NCBI RefSeq assembly: GCF_026967475.1
Contig: NZ_CP114058.1
Location: 2,294,001-2,358,000, forward strand
Reading direction: 5' to 3'
Source: Rouxiella chamberiensis
GTDB lineage: Bacteria > Pseudomonadota > Gammaproteobacteria > Enterobacterales > Enterobacteriaceae
DNA: 64,000 nucleotides
The notes under the pieces were generated by a model that did no database searches, was not told the origin of the DNA, and saw only the letters and a program-made list of their open reading frames with translations. A program made the position numbers and the translations under genes. Below, in pieces: positions 24,868 to 33,634 of this stretch. Numbering within the stretch: position 1 is the first letter of the stretch; every line of letters begins with the position of its first letter.

Positions 24868-25500
24868 ATGGAATCAGTAGGAGCGCGATTAAAAAGACTA
24901 CGCAGAGTCACCAAGACAACGCAGAAAGCGCTCGGTGAATACTGCGGTGTGTCCGATGTCACAGTAGGATATTGGGAAAAAGATTTAAACGTTCCCAAGG
25001 CTGAGTCACTGTTAAAGCTTGCAAAATACTTCAATACATCAGAAGCTTATATTCTTTATGGTACTGATTTTGCAGGACTGCAACCGCTGGTGACCAGCGT
25101 CAGGAAGATCCCGATTCTTTCCTGGGTTCAGGCAGGCGTCTTTACGGAGTCAGAGTCGAGTGAACTTTTTGAGAGAGCAGAATACTGGATGGAAACCGGG
25201 TTACGAGTGTCTTCCGACGCCTTTGCGTTAACCGTGCGAGGCGATTCGATGACGAATCCTTCCGGGCTGCCGAGTATTCCCGAGGGGTCAACCGTTATTG
25301 TCGACCCGCAAATGGAAGCGACAAACGGTAAAATTGTGGTGGCGCGTATTGCCGGAACCAGCGAAGCGACCATGAAGAAGCTGGTGATTGATGGCCCCAA
25401 GAAGTATCTGGTGCCCCTCAATCCGCGCTATGACAATATTCCAATCAACGGCAATTGCGAAATTATCGGCGTCGTTCGCGGTGTGCAATACGAAATTTGA
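24868..25500 (+). CDS. CI-type phage repressor with S24 self-cleavage domain
   Basis: A 210-residue LexA/CI-like repressor. The HTH is at about residues 7-60 (ARLKRLRRVTKTTQKALGEY, GVSDVTVGYWEKDLNVPKAES). The peptidase domain starts near the cleavage site WVQAGVF (Ala-Gly). The active-site serine is in RGDSM and the lysine in GKIVVARI. These imply RecA-stimulated cleavage in the SOS response and thus damage-induced expression of the element. There is no Cro-like gene opposite. Start ATG 24868 with GAGAG upstream. It is the only plus-strand gene of the element. Confidence 0.9.
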   Translation: MESVGARLKRLRRVTKTTQKALGEYCGVSDVTVGYWEKDLNVPKAESLLKLAKYFNTSEAYILYGTDFAGLQPLVTSVRKIPILSWVQAGVFTESESSELFERAEYWMETGLRVSSDAFALTVRGDSMTNPSGLPSIPEGSTVIVDPQMEATNGKIVVARIAGTSEATMKKLVIDGPKKYLVPLNPRYDNIPINGNCEIIGVVRGVQYEI

Positions 25501-25596
25501 ACCTTGGTTTAAATAACAGAGACTGAAAGCGACACTCAAGCCGCTTTCAGGCTCTTCAATTTCAGGCTGTTTATCCCTGCCCTCTCCGGGCGCATC

Positions 25597-25794
25597 CTAT
25601 TTTTTATCAGTGTGACTGTCTTGGTGTGCTGACTCTGACTCATCGTCTTTGTGTTTCTTGACCGTGGATTCATGAGGTTCGTAGGGAAAATCATCTTCTT
25701 CGTACGGATTATGGGTATGTGGCGCGACCTCGGGCAGCCCTTTACTGACATCCCCTTCTTTCTTGTCGTGCTCATCGGCGTTGTGACTGGACAT
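25597..25794 (-). CDS. Small charged protein, 65 residues
   Basis: Very hydrophilic protein rich in His, Asp, Glu and Lys (MSSHNADEHDKKEGDVSKG...SAHQDSHTDKK), probably unstructured. GAGGAAAT lies before the ATG, supporting expression. It lies between the repressor and the tRNA cluster, convergent with the repressor. I do not recognise the family. It could be a boundary gene of the host or the last gene of the element. Confidence 0.5.
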   Translation of the reverse strand: MSSHNADEHDKKEGDVSKGLPEVAPHTHNPYEEDDFPYEPHESTVKKHKDDESESAHQDSHTDKK

Positions 25795-25949
25795 AGGGTA
25801 TTTCCTCTATTGCAAGAGTAGTAAGTCTAGTTCATTGGCGCGAGTTGGGACGCTCCTCTCGCACAGTGTCGCGACGACGGCGAAAAGACAGGGAAGTCGA
25901 GGGTGATAAAGACAGGAAAGGAGGAGAGGAAAGGCGATTCTGAACCCCA

Positions 25950-25976
25950 AAAACAAAAAAACCACCCGAAGGTGGC
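25950..25976 (-). terminator. Terminator of the glyW-cysT-leuZ tRNA operon
   Basis: GCCACC-TTCG-GGTGG stem, read on the minus strand, followed by TTTTTTTGTTTTTGG, 49 bases after the tRNA-Leu gene. Confidence 0.8.
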
Positions 25977-26024
25977 ATAACGACATTACTACTTTATTGC
26001 TTTTGATTATTCAGTAATTTTCCA

Positions 26025-26111
26025 TGGTACCCGGGACGAGACTTGAACTCGTACAGCGCGAACGCCGAGGGATTTTAAATCCCTTGTGTCTACCGATTCC
26101 ACCACCCGGGC
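26025..26111 (-). tRNA. leuZ: tRNA-Leu (anticodon TAA)
   Basis: An 87-base class II tRNA with encoded CCA. The acceptor stem GCCCGGG pairs with CCCGGGT, the anticodon loop is ATTTAAAAT with TAA, there is a long variable arm, and the T-arm is GTTCAAGTC. Same order as E. coli glyW-cysT-leuZ downstream of pgsA. Its 3' end faces the phage-derived element, a usual side for integration. Confidence 0.95.
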
Positions 26112-26122
26112 TCCGGGAAAAT

Positions 26123-26196
26123 TGGAGGCGCGTTCCGGAGTCGAACCGGACTAGGCGGATTTGCAATCCGCTACATAACCGCTTTGTTAACGCGCC
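26123..26196 (-). tRNA. cysT: tRNA-Cys (anticodon GCA)
   Basis: A 74-base tRNA with encoded CCA. Acceptor stem GGCGCGT/ACGCGCC, anticodon loop ATTGCAAAT, T-loop GGTTCGACTCC. Lies 11 bases upstream of tRNA-Leu in one transcript. Confidence 0.95.
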
Positions 26197-26248
26197 GTAA
26201 TTCTTTTAATCGTACTGTTATACAGAATCTTGTTCTATATAGCGAATT

Positions 26249-26324
<76 letters not shown>

Positions 26325-26472
26325 ATTAATCAGAACTTACTGATTTTTTTAACTTATCTTCAGGCCAGTGACTCACTGCCTTCCGATGCGTTGCATTCTA
26401 CTTAGATGACGCGATGAGTCAATAAAATTATCAACCCATCGCGATCGATTGCCGTTTTTTGAATCAGTTCGA

Positions 26473-27021
26473 TCAAGGTTCCAGCAAATCGTTACGCGCG
26501 GCGAACAAATATTGGAACATCGACCAGAAAGTCAGCACTGCCGCGATGTAAAGCGCAATCACGCCTACGCCGATCGCGATGTCGTCAGGGCGCCACAACA
26601 GCGCCACCAGTGACAGCATTTGCGCCATCGTCTTGACCTTGCCAATCCACGAGACTGCAACACTGCTGCGCTTGCCTATCTCCGCCATCCACTCTCGCAG
26701 CGCAGAGATGATGATTTCGCGCGCAATCATGGTCGCTGCGGGCAGCGTGATCCACCAGGCATGGAAATATTCCGCCACCAGCACCAGCGCTATTGCCACC
26801 AGCACTTTGTCGGCGACAGGATCCAGGAAGGCCCCAAAACGCGTGGTTTGCTTCCAGCGACGGGCCAGATAGCCATCAAACCAGTCTGTGATGGCCGCGA
26901 CAACAAAGATTAAGGCGCACGCGGTCGGAGCCCAGACGTACGGCAAATAAAATGCCAGCACGAAGAACGGGATCAGAGCCACGCGAAACAGGGTAAGGCA
27001 CGTCGGTATATTAAATTGCAT
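26473..27021 (-). CDS. pgsA: CDP-diacylglycerol--glycerol-3-phosphate 3-phosphatidyltransferase
   Basis: Inner-membrane enzyme making phosphatidylglycerol phosphate, the committed step to phosphatidylglycerol and cardiolipin. Its 182 residues match the E. coli length. The CDP-alcohol phosphotransferase signature D-G-x2-A-R-x8-G-x3-D-x3-D is visible as [20 protein letters not shown] followed by LDPVADK. Several membrane helices surround it. The gene lies 57 bases after uvrC in the order uvrY-uvrC-pgsA as in E. coli. Confidence 0.95.
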   Translation of the reverse strand: MQFNIPTCLTLFRVALIPFFVLAFYLPYVWAPTACALIFVVAAITDWFDGYLARRWKQTTRFGAFLDPVADKVLVAIALVLVAEYFHAWWITLPAATMIAREIIISALREWMAEIGKRSSVAVSWIGKVKTMAQMLSLVALLWRPDDIAIGVGVIALYIAAVLTFWSMFQYLFAARNDLLEP

Positions 27022-27078
27022 GTGCGTAGGTAACTATCTGTCCGATGTAGATATTATGAGTATGTTGCTACAATGAAC

Positions 27079-28914
27079 CTAGTGTTTCAACGCATTATGG
27101 ATTTTTTCTGCCAATGCGTGTGAAATACCCGGCACTTTTGCAATTTCCTCTGCGCTGGCATTCAGTAACGGTTGAATGCCTCCCATATACTTAAGCAGAA
27201 CCTGACGTCTTTTCGGGCCAACGCCTTCAATCTCTTCAAGCGCACTGGTATTTCTGACCTTCGCACGTTTCTTGCGGTGGCCGGTAATGGCGTGATTATG
27301 TGAATCATCACGAATATGCTGAATAACGTGCAGCGCCGGGGAATCCGACGGCAACGCAATCCCCTCGCCCTCCGCCTTGAAGAACAGCGTCTCGAGACCG
27401 GCCTTGCGATCCGCGCCCTTGGCAATACCAATCAGCAGCGGTTTGGATTTGTCCCACGTCACATTGAGTCCGGCAAAGACGTCGAGCGCCATGCCCAGTT
27501 GCCCTTTACCGCCGTCGATAAAGATAACATCGGGAATTTTGGCCTCTTCGATGGCCTTGCCATAGCGACGCGTCAATACCTGGGTCATCGCGGCATAATC
27601 ATCGCCGGGCGTAATGCCCGTAATATTATAGCGGCGATATTCGGCCCGTACCGGACCGTTTGAATCGAACACCACGCAGGAAGCCACGGTTTGCTCGCCC
27701 ATAGTATGGCTGATATCGAAACATTCCATCCGATTTATCTCGGAAAGATTCAAGGTTTTAGCCAGTTCGGCCAAACGCTGGTGAATGGTGGAGCGCTCGG
27801 AAAGCCGCGTCGTCAGCGCCGTGGTGGCGTTGGTGCGCGCCAGTTTAAGATACCGCGCCCTGTCGCCGCGCGGCTTGCTCTGAATATGGACTTTGCGACC
27901 GGCCATCTCACTGAGTGATTCGGCGAGCAGGTCTTTTTCAGGCAGGCTGAAGTCGAGCAGGATTTCACCCGGCAAGGTGCGCATCTGGCTGCCCTGCAGA
28001 TAAAACTGTCCCACGAAGGTTTGCACCACTTCCGACATATCGGTGCCGCCCGGCACTTTGGGGTAGTAGCTGCGGCTGCCCAGAACCTTGCCCTGACGAA
28101 TAAACAGAACGTGCAGACAGGCCATGCCGGACTCGAAGGCCACGCCTATCACGTCGAGGTCTTCGCTGTTGCCACTGACAAACTGGCGCTCGGTAACGCG
28201 ACGCACCGCCTGAATCTGGTCACGGAATCGCCCGGCCTCTTCGAAACGAAGATTTTTGCTCGCGTCTTCCATGCGTTCAATCAGCTGGGTTACCACCTGC
28301 TGGTCTTTACCGGCCAGAAACAGGCGCACGTACTCGACCTGCTGCCGGTATTCCTCTTCGCTAACCAGCCCTTTGACGCAAGGCCCAAGGCAGCGTCCAA
28401 TCTGATATTGCAGACACGGGCGCGACCGGTTGCGATAAACGCTGTTTTCGCACTGGCGAATCGGAAACAGTTTTTGCAGCAGCGCCAGCGTTTCGCGCAC
28501 GGCGTAGGAGTTCGGGAAAGGCCCGAAATATTCCCCTTTTGCGTGCTTGGCACCGCGGTGAATGGCGAGTCGGGGATGATTATCGGCGCTGAGAAAAATC
28601 AGCGGATAAGATTTGTCATCACGCAGCAGCACGTTGTAGCGCGGCTGATACAGCTTGATGTAGTTGTGCTCGAGCAGCAGCGCTTCCGTTTCGGTATGCG
28701 TCACCGTCACGTCTATCTGATCGATGTTCTTGACCAGGGTCTCGGTTTTTCGGCTCGAGACCTGGGTACGAAAATAACTGGAAAGCCGCTTCTTGAGATC
28801 CTTGGCTTTACCGACATAAATGACCGTCCCGGTTACGTCGTACATTCTGTAGACGCCAGGTTGGCTGGTGACCGTTTTTAGAAAGGCCTGAGGGTCAAAG
28901 CGTTCATTACTCAC
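27079..28914 (-). CDS. uvrC: Excinuclease ABC subunit C
   Basis: Nuclease of nucleotide excision repair that cuts on both sides of the lesion bound by UvrB. The 611 residues have the N-terminal GIY-YIG domain ([25 protein letters not shown]), a Cys-rich region ([15 protein letters not shown]), the UVR helix pair ([20 protein letters not shown]), the RNase H-like endonuclease domain ([32 protein letters not shown]) and a C-terminal helix-hairpin-helix pair. Its start overlaps the uvrY stop by eight bases, so translation is coupled to the regulator. Confidence 0.96.
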   Translation of the reverse strand: MSNERFDPQAFLKTVTSQPGVYRMYDVTGTVIYVGKAKDLKKRLSSYFRTQVSSRKTETLVKNIDQIDVTVTHTETEALLLEHNYIKLYQPRYNVLLRDDKSYPLIFLSADNHPRLAIHRGAKHAKGEYFGPFPNSYAVRETLALLQKLFPIRQCENSVYRNRSRPCLQYQIGRCLGPCVKGLVSEEEYRQQVEYVRLFLAGKDQQVVTQLIERMEDASKNLRFEEAGRFRDQIQAVRRVTERQFVSGNSEDLDVIGVAFESGMACLHVLFIRQGKVLGSRSYYPKVPGGTDMSEVVQTFVGQFYLQGSQMRTLPGEILLDFSLPEKDLLAESLSEMAGRKVHIQSKPRGDRARYLKLARTNATTALTTRLSERSTIHQRLAELAKTLNLSEINRMECFDISHTMGEQTVASCVVFDSNGPVRAEYRRYNITGITPGDDYAAMTQVLTRRYGKAIEEAKIPDVIFIDGGKGQLGMALDVFAGLNVTWDKSKPLLIGIAKGADRKAGLETLFFKAEGEGIALPSDSPALHVIQHIRDDSHNHAITGHRKKRAKVRNTSALEEIEGVGPKRRQVLLKYMGGIQPLLNASAEEIAKVPGISHALAEKIHNALKH

Positions 28915-29563
28915 TACCAGATAACGTCTCCGAGTTGAATAGACCGTGGCGAATTGCCAGATGGGTCAATTCTACATCACCGTTAATATTTAGTTTACTA
29001 AACATTCTATAACGGTAACTGTTTACTGTCTTGGGGCTCAGGTTAAGTTGTTCGGAAATCTCGTTAACCTTTTGACCCTTGGTGATCATCAGCATGATTT
29101 GCAGTTCGCGTTCGGAGAGACTGTCGAACGGCGAATCAGACTGTGGCTCAAGCTGGCTCAAGGCCATCTGCTGAGCGATATCAGAGGCAATATAGCGCTG
29201 TCCGGAATCGACAAGCCTGATGGCGTTGATCACTTCCTGAGGCGCAGCCCCTTTGCTGAGGTAACCGGAAGCTCCGGCCTGCATCACTTTGGCGGGCAGC
29301 GGATTTTCGGTATAAATGGTCAGCATGATAATTTTGATGTCGGGGCAGAAGCGCACGATTTTCTTGGTGGCTTCAAGACCGCCGATACCCGGCATGCTCA
29401 TGTCCATCAAGACAATGTCGACAGGATTGTTGCGGCACCATTTCACGGCGTCTTCGCCGCACTGGACCTCGTCAACAACCTTGATGCCTTTGACATCCTC
29501 CAGAATGCGTCGAATCCCTGCGCGCACCAGTTCGTGGTCATCTACAAGAAGAACGCTTATCAA
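28907..29563 (-). CDS. uvrY: Response regulator UvrY (BarA/UvrY, GacA-type)
   Basis: A 218-residue NarL/FixJ-type regulator, partner of the sensor BarA. It activates the csrB/csrC RNAs. The receiver domain has DD at residues 8-9 ([15 protein letters not shown]), the phospho-acceptor Asp in [11 protein letters not shown], and the Lys in YLSKGAAP. The LuxR-type HTH is [38 protein letters not shown] (split here for length). It precedes uvrC with an eight-base overlap. The 633 bases upstream hold the FNR-like site at 29837. Confidence 0.95.
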   Translation of the reverse strand: MISVLLVDDHELVRAGIRRILEDVKGIKVVDEVQCGEDAVKWCRNNPVDIVLMDMSMPGIGGLEATKKIVRFCPDIKIIMLTIYTENPLPAKVMQAGASGYLSKGAAPQEVINAIRLVDSGQRYIASDIAQQMALSQLEPQSDSPFDSLSERELQIMLMITKGQKVNEISEQLNLSPKTVNSYRYRMFSKLNINGDVELTHLAIRHGLFNSETLSGSE

Positions 29564-30196
29564 AGAGAATTCTCCAAAAAAGGGCGTTACACAGTCGTAT
29601 TTTTCATTAGACAGCGGAGAGTAAAATTAAAAATAGCCAGTTAAATTAACCTGCGCATTTTACTGCATATTCGAGAAATTCACCAAGGTCTGATTGTAAA
29701 AACTTACCGCAGATTAATGTAAAAGTTAAATGCCAAACTGTAATACCTCTCTTTTCAGACCCGTAAAAAACCCTTTAAAAATCATTGAATAAACAGCTTT
29801 TTAAAATGAAAGCAACCGGCTCGCGCCGTTAAAAACTTGATTTAAATCAATCTTGAGTTTGCGATGCACAAAATAACGTCAACTTTTATAAAAGATATAT
29901 GCCTCTGTTTGAATGGGAATTAATTTTTTCTTCCATTGGCGAACTTATTTTCATAATGAAAAAAACTCATGCGCAATTCGCTTAAATTTCATGTCTGACT
30001 CAGATTGCCCACCCTGATTTCAGGAAATTCCCATAAACTCATCTTTTGACAAAGCCGCGCTCTGCCCTGCTCCCTGCCCCGCTATGGACTGTGTTAACAT
30101 AGCGACACCTTTTCAGCAGCTTGTCTTGTCTCAGGCTGTAAAATATTGAACGCACTACCTGAACGCCCATCAGGCGATCAGTTTTAAGGAGAGAAA
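29564..30196. promoter_or_regulatory. Long AT-rich control region between uvrY and yecF
   Basis: No gene is visible in 633 bases between divergent uvrY and yecF. It is AT-rich with several A/T runs and holds a perfect FNR-type palindrome (separate entry). The length suggests promoters for both genes, possibly with an unrecognised small RNA. Confidence 0.5.
29837..29850. promoter_or_regulatory. FNR-type binding site
   Basis: TTGATTTAAATCAA equals the FNR consensus TTGAT-N4-ATCAA with no mismatch. It lies 274 bases from the uvrY start and about 350 from the yecF start. Confidence 0.55.
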
Positions 30197-30421
30197 ATGA
30201 GCACTTGTGATTTTACCACGCAGGCCAATGTTGAAACGCTGGCGACAGAAGTTGCCTGCCTGAAGGCGACCTTTACCTTTATGCTGAAGGCAATGGGTCA
30301 GGCCGATGCCGGTAAAGTGGTTCTGAACCTCGAGAAATTCATTTCCCAGCTTGAAGACCCGCAGCAGGCAGAAATCTTCAACGCCTCGCTGCAGCAGATC
30401 AAACTGGCTTACCGCCAGTAA
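30197..30421 (+). CDS. yecF: YecF family protein (DUF2594)
   Basis: A 74-residue helical protein, the conserved neighbour of uvrY in enterobacteria. Matching features are TLATEVACLKATFTFMLKAMGQADAGKVVLNLEKF and QIKLAYRQ at the end (given here as start and end motifs TLATEVACLKATFTFMLKAM and FISQLEDP). AAGGAG ribosome site. In E. coli sdiA follows; here it does not. Function unknown. Confidence 0.88.
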   Translation: MSTCDFTTQANVETLATEVACLKATFTFMLKAMGQADAGKVVLNLEKFISQLEDPQQAEIFNASLQQIKLAYRQ

Positions 30422-30501
30422 TTTCCGGGCAGCAGCGGTTTTGTGGCCATGACCGCACCCGCTTCGGTCCGCGAAACAGCCTGCCAGAGGAAAGCATTCA
30501 G

Positions 30502-30527
30502 GAGAGCCGAAAGGCTCTCTTTTTTTG
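30502..30527 (+). terminator. Terminator of yecF
   Basis: GAGAGCC-GAAA-GGCTCTC stem followed by TTTTTTTG, 80 bases after the yecF stop. Confidence 0.9.
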
Positions 30528-30617
30528 TCCTGATGCCCTTACCTTGTCGTCACATCAACTTTATTTAAATGAACTCTGCTAAAATTAAGGACACTTCACA
30601 CTTTTCGGAGGTTTTTT

Positions 30618-30788
30618 ATGAGTGACAAACCGGACGACATTAAAACCAAAGCGGACGAAGTGCATGTCAGTGATGGTCTGGCGGAACTGCATAAAGTTGC
30701 TGAGCAATTGACCCCGGAAGAGTTGAACGAGCTGGCAGATGCCGCGCGCAAAGCGGCAGAAGAAGCGAAAAAGCATCCTCAACCCTGA
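30618..30788 (+). CDS. Small hydrophilic helical protein, 56 residues
   Basis: Start ATG 30618 behind GGAGG. The product MSDKPDDIKTKADEVHVSDG... continues as an amphipathic helix (LHKVAEQLTPEELNELADAA) and ends KAAEEAKKHPQP. It is rich in Ala, Glu and Lys, with no Cys or Trp. No family recognised. It lies just upstream of the AraC-type gene in the same direction. Confidence 0.6.
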   Translation: MSDKPDDIKTKADEVHVSDGLAELHKVAEQLTPEELNELADAARKAAEEAKKHPQP

Positions 30789-30836
30789 TATTTCTCTGAA
30801 GATTCGCCTGAAATCTGGAATTGGCACTGCGCATGC

Positions 30837-31614
30837 ATGAAAACTTTTAGCTGAAAATCAATCCATTGCGGCGGTCGCCGTCGATTATCAACATGGCGAT
30901 TGCGAACCTTCCCACAGTCATGGCTGCTCTCAGCTTATTCATGCACTTTCAGGCGTTATTCAGGTTTCAACCCGTCACGGTGAATGGATGGTGCCGCCCG
31001 GACGCGGCGTCTGGTTGCCCGCCCACGTTCAGCACAGCCTGCGTTTTATCGGCGGGGTTCAGGCGCGCACGCTGTTTGTCGATTCGCTGGCGCGCGCCGA
31101 CCTGCCCGCCGAATGCCAGGTAGTCCAGATTTCTCCGCTGTTACGCGAGCTTATCCTCGCCTCTTTCGACGTGCCGCCAGACTACATGCCGGGCGGCCGG
31201 GATGAACGCATCATCGAACTCATCCTCGACGAGCTTCGCCTGTTGCCCATTCTTCCCCTGCATCTTCCAGAACCGCAGGATTCTCAGTTGCTTTCCCTGT
31301 GCCGCCAGATTCAGCACGACCTCTGTGCGCCGTGGGAACTTGAAGAAATCGCGCTGGGCTTGAGCATCAGTGGGCGCACGCTATCAAGACGATTTCAGCG
31401 CGAGACGGGTTTGCGGTTCAGTGACTGGGTGCGACGTGCCAAGATATTGGCGGCCATGAACGCGCTGGCGCTCGGGCAATCGGTGCTGGAGGTCGCGCTG
31501 GAACTGGGTTACGACAGCCCCAGCGCGTTTAGTGCCATGTTTCGCAGAACGCTGGGCGTGTCACCCAGCGAGTATTTCAACTCTGCCGCCCGCATGGCAG
31601 AAACTGTCGGTTAA
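30837..31614 (+). CDS. AraC-family regulator with cupin sensor domain, start region frameshifted
   Basis: The cupin-like N-terminal half (DYQHGDCEPSHSHGCSQLIH, then VPPGRGVWLPAHVQHSLRF) and the C-terminal double HTH (WELEEIALGLSISGRTLSRR, SVLEVALELGYDSPSAFSAM and FRRTLGVSPSEYF) are clear. The frame is open from 30841, but no start codon lies in it before residue 45. ATG 30837 would fit if AAAA (30840-30843) lost one base, giving MKLLAENQSIAAVAVDYQHG. A shorter start at ATG 30988 would cut the cupin in half. It is convergent with the 2-isopropylmalate synthase gene, the stop codons touching. Confidence 0.72.
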
Positions 31615-33282
31615 TCAGGCAAGTAACTGAGCGCTGGCATTGAACAGCGCTTGCAGGGAGGCGCTTGAAACATCGCTGTCGATCCCGACGCCATACACGC
31701 GTTCCCCCTGCGGGCGCTGACAACTGACGTATGCGACCGCGCGGCTGTGACTCTGATGCCCAAGCGTATGCTCGTCGTAATCGCCAATTTCCAGCATCAA
31801 GTCAAAGTGACGATGCAGCGCATCGACAGCCGAAGACAGCAGGCCGTTGCCGCTGCCCGCAAGCGTTAACTCCTGCCCCTGATAATTCACCTTGGCGCTG
31901 AAATGGCGCAGGTTTTCGGCGTCGCTGCGAATATCATAGCTCAGCAGTTTCATTGCCGGTTGATCCACAAGCCCGTAGCGTTGACGGAACAGTCGCCAGA
32001 CATCACTGGTGCCCATCTCTTTTCCACTGGTATCGGTTTGCTTCTGCACGGCCTTGCTGAATTCGATTTGCAGTGCGCGCGGCAGTTTAAGCCCATGATT
32101 CTGCTCGAGCAACCAGGCTGCTCCGCTTTTACCGGACTGGCTGTTGACGCGAATCACCGCCTCATAACTGCAGCCCACATCGGCCGGATCCAGCGGCAGA
32201 TACGGGACCTGCCAATGTTTGTCCTCACGCTGTTTCTGCGCGGCAAAACCTTTTTTAATCGCATCCTGATGCGAACCGGAGAACGCGGTAAAGACCAGTT
32301 CACCGGCATAAGGATGACGCGGATGCACGGGCAGCTGGTTGCACTGCTCCACGGTTTCGACGATGCCCTTTAAATCACTGAAATCCAGACCCGGCGAGAT
32401 GCCCTGAGTGTAAAAGTTCAGAGCCAGTGTCACCAGATCGACGTTACCGGTTCTTTCGCCGTTGCCAAACAGACAGCCTTCCACACGATCGGCACCCGCC
32501 AGCATGGCAAGCTCGGCACAGGCGACGCCGGTTCCGCGATCGTTGTGCGGATGCACACTGATGGACACCCGATCGCGACGGCTAAAGTGGCGGCAGAACC
32601 ACTCTATCTGGTCGGCATAGATATTGGGGGTGCTGACTTCGACCGTGGCCGGTAGATTGATGATCATCGGGCGTGCTTCGCAAGGCTCCCACACGGCCGC
32701 GACCGCTTCGCACACCTCCAGTGAAAAATCCAGTTCGGTAAAGCAGAAGGTTTCCGGCGAATATTCGAAGGTCCACTGGGTCTGCGGGTATTTTTCGCAC
32801 AGCTGACGAATCTGTCTGGCTCCGCGCACAGCCAGTTCCAGCGTGGCGGCCTTGTCCTGATTGAAGACCACATCGCGGAAAATCGGTGATGTCGCGTTAT
32901 AGAGGTGCACAATGGCGCGAGGCACATCGATCAACGCCTCGAAGGTCCGTTCAATCAGATCGCTGCGCGACGGCGTCAACACCTGAATCGAGACGTCTTC
33001 CGGTATCGCCCCGTCGTTAATCAATCCGCGAACGAAATCAAAATCGGTCTGAGACGCCGATGGGAAAGCCACTTCAATCTGTTTGAAGCCGCAACGCAGC
33101 AGCAAATCAAAGAACAGGCGCTTGCGCTGGTTATCCATTGGCTCGGCGAGCGACTGGTTGCCGTCCCGTAGATCGCTTGAACACCACTGCGGCACCTTAT
33201 CAAGGGTTTTTCCCGGCCATTGGCGATCGGGTAAATTCACCGGTGGGAAAGCAACATACTTTTGCGACGGGTCGGCTAACAT
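31615..33282 (-). CDS. leuA: 2-isopropylmalate synthase, long (LeuA2) type
   Basis: Condenses 2-ketoisovalerate and acetyl-CoA in leucine synthesis. The 555-residue form is typical of actinobacterial and pseudomonad enzymes rather than the 520-residue enterobacterial leuABCD enzyme. The signature [16 protein letters not shown], the metal-binding [16 protein letters not shown], the [16 protein letters not shown] loop and the C-terminal regulatory domain ([21 protein letters not shown]) are all present. The start is ATG 33282 with GGAG upstream; a longer open frame to 33465 is not homologous. It stands alone, without leuBCD. Likely a second isozyme, acquired by transfer; that is inference. Confidence 0.88.
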   Translation of the reverse strand: MLADPSQKYVAFPPVNLPDRQWPGKTLDKVPQWCSSDLRDGNQSLAEPMDNQRKRLFFDLLLRCGFKQIEVAFPSASQTDFDFVRGLINDGAIPEDVSIQVLTPSRSDLIERTFEALIDVPRAIVHLYNATSPIFRDVVFNQDKAATLELAVRGARQIRQLCEKYPQTQWTFEYSPETFCFTELDFSLEVCEAVAAVWEPCEARPMIINLPATVEVSTPNIYADQIEWFCRHFSRRDRVSISVHPHNDRGTGVACAELAMLAGADRVEGCLFGNGERTGNVDLVTLALNFYTQGISPGLDFSDLKGIVETVEQCNQLPVHPRHPYAGELVFTAFSGSHQDAIKKGFAAQKQREDKHWQVPYLPLDPADVGCSYEAVIRVNSQSGKSGAAWLLEQNHGLKLPRALQIEFSKAVQKQTDTSGKEMGTSDVWRLFRQRYGLVDQPAMKLLSYDIRSDAENLRHFSAKVNYQGQELTLAGSGNGLLSSAVDALHRHFDLMLEIGDYDEHTLGHQSHSRAVAYVSCQRPQGERVYGVGIDSDVSSASLQALFNASAQLLA

Positions 33283-33634
33283 AGTTTTCTCCATTCTTGA
33301 GTGCGGACCAAATTCCGCGTCGAAAAAACAGTATGGCGCAATGCGCCTTTCGCTGCGCCTCGTTAAACGACATTCACCCGCGCGGAACGGACAACCTGCC
33401 GGGTAATCGTTTGCTATGCACGCGCCCTGAACAGCCGGCAATCCCCTGTAAAAATAAAGGTACAATTGCTGTTAGATTATTTTTCTACGACGTTATAATG
33501 AGCCGGAATTTAACATTATGATGAAGCACTTCCGCCCGAAAGCCGTTCATCCTCACGCGGCGGAAATCGCAAAAAACAATGAGAAAAGAGCCAGATAGAG
33601 CCCTTATTCCATACATGACAGGAAGATAAAATCT

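Noticed and set aside
28021..28881. A 286-codon plus-strand frame inside uvrC
   Set aside because: Antisense of uvrC; no ribosome site or family resemblance.
33283..33634. Leucine attenuator leader peptide upstream of the long-form synthase
   Set aside because: Read on the minus strand, no short frame with a run of Leu codons followed by a terminator was found; only a small GGCGCATTGCGCC repeat is present.
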